Source of the DNA: Trileptium ribeirensis
Taxonomy: Eukaryota > Nematoda > Enoplea > Enoplida > Thoracostomopsidae
Direction: 5' to 3'
DNA length: 64,000 bases
NCBI GenBank assembly: GCA_030248225.1
Contig: JASANE010009792.1
Span: 34,280 to 98,279, forward strand
The notes beneath the pieces were generated by a model. It made no database searches. It saw only the letters and a program-made list of their open reading frames with translations, and was not told where the DNA came from. Positions 60,901-64,000 of the stretch are shown here, one piece after another. Each line of letters begins with the position of its first letter. The first letter of the stretch is position 1. Both the position numbers and the translations under genes were made by a program.

Positions 60901-61075
60901 ATATGTGTTGAAAATTAGTTAATTGATGTTATAGGGAAAAGGATTAATGGAAACGTACTGGGTACAGGATCCTTCATGGGACGACATAGCGAACGAAATT
61001 GTTGAAGACAAGCTCAGCATAGCGAGTGATATTAAAATACCAATGTATGAACATTCGAAAACTTGTTTGCAGTAA
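21533..61075 (+). CDS. Receptor guanylyl cyclase with PstS-like ectodomain (spliced gene, 8 exons)
   Basis: Predicted single-pass membrane enzyme making cGMP from GTP. Exons 21533-21951, 29385-30141, 34768-36102, 44982-45141, 46343-46462, 50267-50491, 52713-52846 and 60935-61075 all have GT-AG borders and compatible phases (2,0,0,1,1,1,0). They sum to 3,291 nt, giving 1,096 residues plus a TAA stop, close to the usual 1,050-1,150 for this family. Order: signal peptide (about 1-25), type II periplasmic-binding domain of PstS type (about 60-392), transmembrane helix (about 411-432), Ser/Gly-rich linker, kinase-homology domain (about 523-822), VEER dimerisation helix (838 on), catalytic domain (about 880-1066), short tail. 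Metal Asp888 and Asp932, guanine-selecting Glu928 and Cys1000, and Asn1007/Arg1011 are all present, so it should be an active homodimeric guanylyl, not adenylyl, cyclase. Exon borders come from the sequence; the ligand is unknown. Extra 5' non-coding exons are possible. Confidence 0.9.
21952..29384 (+). other. Cyclase intron 1 (7,433 bp)
   Basis: It begins gttagt and ends attttttag-type (tttatttttag). It carries a 48-bp direct duplication (23722-23760 / 23770-23809), a G-rich stretch at 24275-24420, a long-TIR element (26191-27935) with a small gcattgtgcgccgtact triplication inside, and otherwise AT-rich sequence without exon-like frames. Confidence 0.7.
26191..27935. mobile_element. Long-TIR element of about 1.75 kb
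   Basis: Inverted arms of roughly 280 bp: 26191-26470 and 27650-27935. Matching blocks include ggcatg/catgcc, cgttagg/cctaacg, gaggtaatgcgttacggca and its complement, and catttatttgc. Divergence is moderate. No transposase in the centre; no clear target duplication. Confidence 0.6.
29385..30141 (+). CDS. Cyclase exon 2: rest of PstS-like ligand-binding domain
   Basis: Acceptor tttttatttttag at 29384. The frame gives [56 protein letters not shown]-like [34 protein letters not shown] and a C-terminal [12 protein letters not shown] helix. This succession is characteristic of PstS: IxLGxIxxWND, RxDxSGT, GxGYV, WPI and the terminal helix. The RxDxSG anion-binding loop is kept, but its last Thr is Ala. 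The open frame runs on to a TAA at 30207; I end the exon at ATG|GTAAAT (30142), because this gives a phase-0 join to the next exon and sits just after the expected end of the PstS fold. Residues 140-392. Confidence 0.85.
30142..34767 (+). other. Cyclase intron 2 (4,626 bp)
   Basis: gtaaat...ttaccag. It holds a short inverted-repeat element (30839-31040) and AT-rich sequence. No other exon recognised. Confidence 0.7.
30839..31040. repeat. Small inverted-repeat element with CCTAAG-like core
   Basis: CAGGTAACCCTGAGGGGC at 30839-30856 is inverted at 31023-31040 with one mismatch. Inside are irregular cctaag/cttagg units and a G-run/C-run pair. MITE-like; no target duplication seen. Confidence 0.5.
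34768..36102 (+). CDS. Cyclase exon 3: transmembrane segment and kinase-homology domain
   Basis: Acceptor ttaccag at 34767; donor AAG|GTAACA at 36103; phase 0 at both ends; residues 393-837. It begins with a charged juxtamembrane helix, then a transmembrane run ([20 protein letters not shown]) followed by NNIRTRRK, the positive-inside side. A Ser/Gly/Asn-rich linker (about residues 463-522) precedes a protein-kinase-like fold. Key kinase positions are lost as in other receptor guanylyl cyclases: [12 protein letters not shown] stands where an active kinase has HRDxxxxN, and IGDW replaces DFG. The late motifs [19 protein letters not shown] and [11 protein letters not shown] are typical of the family. 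The role is regulation and ATP-dependent coupling, not phosphorylation. Confidence 0.93.
36408..37446. mobile_element. hAT-like element of 1,039 bp carrying an exon-like fragment
   Basis: Perfect 11-bp terminal inverted repeats (CATACATGCCG and CGGCATGTATG) and an exact 8-bp target duplication GTACACAG (36400-36407, 37447-37454). Both subterminal regions are strings of G and C runs with gggg-taa-cccc palindromes, as in the short relative at 1236. The middle is unlike the ends and contains an exon-like open segment (36851-37002). Confidence 0.85.
36851..37002 (+). pseudogene. Exon-like fragment inside the hAT-like element
   Basis: After an acceptor-like tgtttcaag, the open frame gives (x)[20 protein letters not shown], then [20 protein letters not shown], a lysine/glutamate-rich helical composition unlike random AT-rich frames. 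It ends with TAA at 37000-37002, overlapping a possible donor AA|GTAAAA. A second good acceptor (cttttatttcag, 37220) follows. I do not recognise the protein. It is not part of the cyclase: it has no family similarity there and would break a correct phase-0 join. Possible captured host gene piece. Confidence 0.35.
38330..38790. repeat. Degenerate tandem repeat, about 100-bp units
   Basis: About 4.5 units beginning ttcagttttaa-gttc (starts near 38330, 38423, 38519, 38620, 38733), each with gtaaagcaaacacatagttgcaacag-like and cattaggtaac-like parts. Well diverged. Confidence 0.6.
39264..39852. repeat. 48-bp minisatellite, about 12 copies
   Basis: Each unit is eight hexamers alternating ggagat/agagat with ctccgt, atccat, ctcaat and actcgt. 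Since 48 is divisible by three and the unit has few stop-capable words, several frames on both strands stay open for 150-200 codons (for example EISMEIL-type repeats). This is a repeat artefact, not a gene. Confidence 0.9.
40921..41362. mobile_element. Fold-back element with about 140-bp arms
   Basis: Arms 40921-41060 and 41213-41362 are inverted copies sharing gtgcattagg, gacacttc, aatgtaaacccgtgt, cctcatttctgg and ccgttttgtgg-type blocks. A single outer end of the same family lies at 44765-44825. No coding sequence. Confidence 0.6.
42722..43045. repeat. Dispersed repeat, copy 2
   Basis: Counterpart of 18850-19170: gtttagtatcgcaac, ggccgcgtacacttgaaa, then gattttaacaaaataacaaccatg near 43032. 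Borders unclear. Confidence 0.4.
44765..44825 (+). repeat. Solo end of the fold-back family
   Basis: It shares gacacgggtttacat, agggaagtgtcatact and gcacttttgcta with the right arm at 41305-41362, about 160 bp before cyclase exon 4. Confidence 0.6.
44982..45141 (+). CDS. Cyclase exon 4: dimerisation helix and start of catalytic domain
   Basis: Acceptor gtttag at 44981 and donor G|GTAAGA at 45142. It encodes [19 protein letters not shown], the coiled-coil signalling helix, then [16 protein letters not shown] and [10 protein letters not shown], which contains the first metal-binding Asp (Asp888). Phase 0 in, phase 1 out. The join LEDK-VEERT to exon 3 reproduces the conserved border between kinase-homology domain and helix in receptor guanylyl cyclases. 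Confidence 0.95.
45254..45298 (+). pseudogene. Decayed duplicate of the 3' part of cyclase exon 4
   Basis: In intron 4, about 155 bp after the homologous place, one frame reads [15 protein letters not shown], against [15 protein letters not shown] at the end of exon 4. Similarity continues into the following intron sequence (TTATGTGTgtAATtGG against the start of intron 4), so the copy spans exon end plus intron start. The donor GT is degenerate and an in-frame stop follows. A weaker third echo may lie near 45383. It looks like a fossil local duplication, not a usable exon. Confidence 0.5.
46343..46462 (+). CDS. Cyclase exon 5: catalytic core
   Basis: Acceptor aaattttcag at 46342; donor G|GTACGG at 46463; phase 1 at both ends. 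It encodes (G)[18 protein letters not shown], then [20 protein letters not shown]. Glu928 in VETIG is the guanine-recognising residue (Lys in adenylyl cyclases). Confidence 0.95.
46463..50266 (+). other. Cyclase intron 5 (3,804 bp)
   Basis: gtacgg...tattag. It includes a tandem duplication of about 176-bp period (47045-47210 / 47221-47386), an AT-rich zone full of tgtatgaa/ttcatac words (48540-49140) and a minus-strand open segment of 85 codons (46599-46853) with no recognised domain. Confidence 0.65.
47045..47386. repeat. Two-copy tandem duplication, about 176-bp period
   Basis: Shared blocks: gtgcgt-cagggtatcaaga, tataggtttttcgg, atgggattagggtc. A weak third unit may start near 46975. Confidence 0.65.
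50267..50491 (+). CDS. Cyclase exon 6: catalytic core
   Basis: Acceptor cttgtattag at 50266; donor G|GTAGTG at 50492; phase 1 at both ends. It encodes (G)[17 protein letters not shown] with the second metal Asp (Asp932), a helix ([16 protein letters not shown]), [20 protein letters not shown] and PRYCLFGDT. Cys1000 is the second guanine-selecting residue (Asp in adenylyl cyclases). Confidence 0.95.
50492..52712 (+). other. Cyclase intron 6 (2,221 bp)
   Basis: gtagtg...gatttcag. A G/C-run segment at 51358-51600 (cggggatagccggggtcgg ... gggtagcccc) looks like another MITE, but I could not fix its ends or a target duplication. Nothing else stands out. Confidence 0.5.
52713..52846 (+). CDS. Cyclase exon 7: catalytic core
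   Basis: Acceptor gcgatttcag at 52712; donor AAA|GTAAGT at 52847. It encodes (V)[15 protein letters not shown] ending RGKVEIK. Asn1007 and Arg1011 are the transition-state residues. Phase 1 in, phase 0 out. Confidence 0.95.
54253..54604. repeat. Tandem array of about 46-bp units inside copy B
   Basis: About eight units built on gtatatcatttatggttcc...ataaaa...tgaattatgcc. They lie near the 5' end of copy B; copy A has no matching array, so it arose after the two copies separated. Confidence 0.8.
58631..58700 (-). other. tRNA-like segment, antisense in copy B
   Basis: On the minus strand TATGGCTGAATGGTTAAGATG resembles the A box of Ser/Leu-type tRNAs, a TGCA..TGCA mini-stem stands at the anticodon place, and GCGGGCTTGAATTCCCCGC forms a T-arm with a perfect 5-bp stem. 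The acceptor stem is not complementary. Confidence 0.5.
58706..58774 (+). ncRNA. Structured RNA segment in copy B: three hairpins
   Basis: Stems CATCGA/TCGATG (58706-58711, 58720-58725), CTCAACTAT/ATAGTTGAG (58730-58738, 58746-58754) and ACACTGCG/CGCAGTGT (58755-58762, 58767-58774). They follow the tRNA-like segment at the same spacing as in copy A. Confidence 0.55.
59624..59629 (+). terminator. Poly(A) signal AATAAA, copy B
   Basis: Homologous to the signal at 16412, in the sense orientation of the cyclase gene and about 1.3 kb before its last exon. Confidence 0.45.
60935..61075 (+). CDS. Cyclase exon 8: end of catalytic domain and C-terminus
   Basis: Acceptor gatgttatag at 60934. It begins [13 protein letters not shown], the conserved end of class III cyclase domains, and ends with a 35-residue tail ([16 protein letters not shown]...) before TAA at 61073-61075. 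There is no long C-terminal extension and no PDZ-type ending that I recognise. No canonical AATAAA was seen close downstream, so the 3' UTR end is not placed. Confidence 0.95.
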   Translation, partial: GKGLMETYWVQDPSWDDIANEIVEDKLSIASDIKIPMYEHSKTCLQ

Positions 61076-62997
61076 ATGATTATATATTACTGTTGAGCAC
61101 TTGCAGACATTAACTCAGCATTCAAACCATTATCCAGGTTTTAGGTTTACGCTAATTTTAACGTAAGTAGCAGCACTACAAGAACGGTATGTTTTAAATG
61201 GATGTCATGACCGGCCATCACTCGCAAATAGTAGCTAACAAATCACAGAAATTAAGCAAAATGTCGTTTGTCAGGATACATTACGGAATACGTTAATTCA
61301 TTTTGCTCTAACATGGACCGTTCTGTTGCTTAGCTTTCATGTACAACTAAAATCCAGTTTTTCTCAAACGCCGATAAATGAGGAACGGATTGGCACAAGT
61401 TCCTATTTACTTTTAGATGCGCTCATCAAGCGGTACATACAAATACAGCCATTTATCTGCACAGCAGATTTGAACTATATAATTATGTGACCACGGTCAG
61501 TTAAGGGGATGACGGTTCAGCGATCGGTAGTTAAGTCGGTGGGGGGTAGTGGTGAATTTTTGAAATTTTTAGGAACGCTTAATTTTACCCACTTTTTGCA
61601 AATGAAACCTAATTTTGGTAACAGCATTCCCCTACCTTGGGCGAGGGGTTCGGCCACAGGAGTTAATGGGTGGGGGCCGCAACGGAGGGTAAATATGTCT
61701 TGGAGCGATATGCTCAGGGGTTTAACCCCTGCATACATTGTGATCTATGATCTATTTCCATTCTTAAACCAGGTTGCAGTATGGTATTATGGTATGGTAT
61801 AGTAACTTGGTAAGGAGATATCTTTAGGGATTGAAAATTTTTATCATCAGGTGGTTTATATTAACATACCTTTAGTAATGATATAACAATAATTAGTCTC
61901 ATGAAGGAATAATTATGTCAAAACAGCCTGTTTCGGAGTAAAACTGTGTAGATTTTGCTCCTGCTATTTATAACTTGGGATTGGTTGGTATTGAATTACT
62001 CGAGTTTTTATTCTACATGTACCGCTTAGAGAGAAAGATTACAACAAAATATTAACACTGCCTACTCCGCCGTAAAAAAGGCTTTAACTTTTTGTTTGAA
62101 AATTTAATGTACATTTAGTGTTGTCGTCGGTTACTTGGAAATTGTTGGTATGATTGGGACATGTTTTCACTGTACGTTTTACCTAAAGTACTAATTGTTG
62201 GCCATATACTGGTTCCAAGCTAAAATTTTGGGCGGAAGAAGGTATATATCATGTTTCCAGTACAAAACGCCCTTTATTAAGCGGGTAGCACGCGATGAAC
62301 CGATTGATTTTGCCAAACTTTGACAGTTTTTTTATGACAATAAGCAATACTAATGGAAAGGCTTCTATGTAACATTCTTGGAGGTATAAGCATAATCAAA
62401 CAGATTAGAATTTTATCTGTTTGTATTGGAAAGTACAGTTTTAACAATTATAGCATGTTGCGGATAAAGCCATCCCGAAGTGTTTCTGTTACTGTCAATA
62501 GCGATTAGCTTTTACGTGCAAAGTGCATGTACCTTCAGACGTCTCACCTGTTACAATATCATCGCAGATTCTGCTTCTACACAAGGCGTTGGCGTTCAAA
62601 ACATTAGGATAAAACAATAGTAATTATCGCTATTACATACCCTAATCGGGTCTGACTTTGATCGGAAAAAGCACCTGAATGTGTGTTTATTGTTGGTTTT
62701 AGTGTCGGATATGGGGTTTTCTGAGCCGACAAGCTCATTGCGAGTGTCAAAATTATTGTGTGGCAAATATTTTTCACACTTCTGATTCGGGAGATTGTTC
62801 TCACCACGCGAATTCTGGCTCGAAAGCGAGCTTCACTAGTTTGTGTCACAAAATGGATGTAGCATTCAAAAATGTCAATTTTTTTATTTCAGCACTACAC
62901 GGTTCTCAGATAGTGAAGATTTCGACCGAGAGAAGAGAGCGTAAAAACCAGCTCACCTGATTTGTGTGCCTAAAAAGTGGGGTTCTAATTTAGAGCC
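61076..62997. other. Region between the cyclase and the next gene
   Basis: No exon recognised. It should hold the cyclase 3' UTR and the promoter of the next gene. A G-rich stretch (61530-61740) resembles the MITE-like segments elsewhere, but no terminal repeats were found. Confidence 0.4.
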
Positions 62998-63064
62998 ATG
63001 GCCGCGTTATCATTCAGGACTGCCAGACAATATCCGTCTCTGTTGCGCAGCTGTAGCAAGGCAG
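62998..63064 (+). CDS. First coding exon of a downstream gene with mitochondrial-type N-terminus
   Basis: gagccATGG is a strong start context. The exon encodes MAALSFRTARQYPSLLRSCS-KA and ends G|GTAAAA at 63065 (phase 1). It is rich in Ala, Ser, Leu and Arg with no acidic residue, typical of a mitochondrial targeting presequence. The protein identity cannot be told because the gene continues past the window. It lies about 1.9 kb after the cyclase stop on the same strand. Confidence 0.6.
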
Positions 63065-63936
63065 GTAAAAACTAAAATATTTTAATAAAATATTTAGCAG
63101 GAAACGTATTCGCTTAGATTAATAACAGGATGGCCGGATAGCGAATTAACGTATCCGGAACGGATATTTGATGATTCATTTTTAAAATTCGTAACAAATG
63201 TCATAAAAATAAATCATTAATGTGGCAGTAAGCTGTCTGATTTGTGTTATTCGAATCAAATCAAAATGATAATAAAACTTGATCGCTTTCTTAGCAGTGG
63301 TTTAAGAAACAGCTCCCGGAACGACCAGTATATATAGTTGCAATCACACGATTTGTGTTCGACCCTTGGCACTGGCTTGCGTTTGCTAAACACTTCGCGA
63401 TTGTCAAATTCAGTCACTAATAAGTTTACTCATAGAGTGAAATATTTTCTGTTTGATTTCCACTATCGAGTATTTGGTCGTTCCAATTGGAATTTTTATT
63501 AACAAATTGATTTACCCCTACGTTTCGGAATGCTAGCAATATTTGACCGCTTACTGTATAAGAACCCGCTTACCAAACATGGCTAGGCTACTTTAATGCT
63601 TTCTATTTGACGGTTTCACATACTTTTTACAAACAGCATATTTTGTTGGTAACTCTACAGGGTAAACAGCTATTTCATTTCTGAAAACTGTGTCACCAAA
63701 GCAATTTAAACGATTCCAGGTAGCTGATTATTTTTGGACTTGCCCGTAAGAATGTCCCACAGTTGATCAAGGTTTAGTATCAAAATTTGAGCAAAAAGCT
63801 TGATATGTGAACACACATTAAGCGCCGCGAGCACACCATTGTAAAAACTTTAACCAAATTAGAAGTAACTATTTTCGCAAAGAGGCCGCGTTTCGTCCTC
63901 TATGGCTATAAAAATATATATACTGTGTTTTTACAG

Positions 63937-64000
63937 ACCGGCGTCGTGTCTTCAAGAATAATTTCTTGGATTTTCGGTGCTTGTCAACAGGGTCCAAAAT
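63937..64000 (+). CDS. Second exon of the downstream gene (cut by the window end)
   Basis: Acceptor tgtttttacag at 63936. Joined in phase 1 to the previous exon it reads (D)RRRVFKNNFLDFRCLSTGSK and runs to the window edge. Arg-rich sequence followed by RCLST resembles the processing site of mitochondrial presequences. The matching phase and continued presequence character support the exon pair; the mature protein is not visible. Confidence 0.55.

Larger units (their letters stand above)
52847..60934 (+). other. Cyclase intron 7 (8,088 bp)
   Basis: gtaagt...gttatag. Mostly filled by TG...CA element copy B. Before it, a direct duplication of about 222-bp period: 53012-53210 and 53234-53380 share gtacacatttta-taaatactcca and catcttttatctacat. 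Confidence 0.7.

Overview
The window looks like nuclear DNA of an invertebrate animal. It has few genes, long introns with GT-AG borders, many transposon remnants of animal type (pogo/Tigger, CR1-like LINE, hAT-like MITEs, LTR-type elements) and no obvious CpG depletion. Nothing in it suggests a bacterium, plasmid or virus. I cannot name the species.

The main content is one large + strand gene, about 21.53 to 61.08 kb. I could splice it by hand into eight exons with matching phases: 3,291 coding bases, 1,096 residues plus a stop. It encodes a single-pass receptor guanylyl cyclase in the order signal peptide, ectodomain, transmembrane segment, kinase-homology domain, dimerisation helix, cyclase catalytic domain. 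All cyclase residues expected for GTP use and metal binding are present. The ectodomain is not the usual ANF/type I periplasmic-binding fold. It reads as a type II periplasmic-binding domain of the PstS (phosphate-binding protein) family, encoded by two exons 7.4 kb apart. This PstS-cyclase receptor is the best candidate for an undescribed system here: an extracellular small-anion sensor coupled directly to cGMP production.

Layout. 1-10.3 kb: intergenic, with nested MITEs, a decayed pogo-type transposase, a truncated LINE reverse transcriptase and two MITEs with clean 8-bp target duplications. 10.3-17.4 kb: a 6.8-kb TG...CA element inserted in a 93-bp tandem repeat. 17.4-21.5 kb: intergenic. 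21.5-61.1 kb: the cyclase gene. Its introns hold a 1.7-kb long-TIR element (intron 1), a hAT-like element carrying an exon-like fragment, a 48-bp minisatellite and a fold-back element (intron 3), a decayed copy of part of exon 4 (intron 4), tandem duplications (introns 5 and 7) and a second 6.3-kb copy of the TG...CA element (intron 7). 63.0-64.0 kb: the first two exons of another + strand gene whose N-terminus looks like a mitochondrial presequence; it runs off the window.

The two TG...CA elements are diverged members of one family with no coding capacity. Both hold, at the same relative place, a tRNA-like stretch (antisense) followed by hairpins whose sequences differ between copies while pairing is kept. 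This suggests selected RNA structure in what may be giant solo LTRs.
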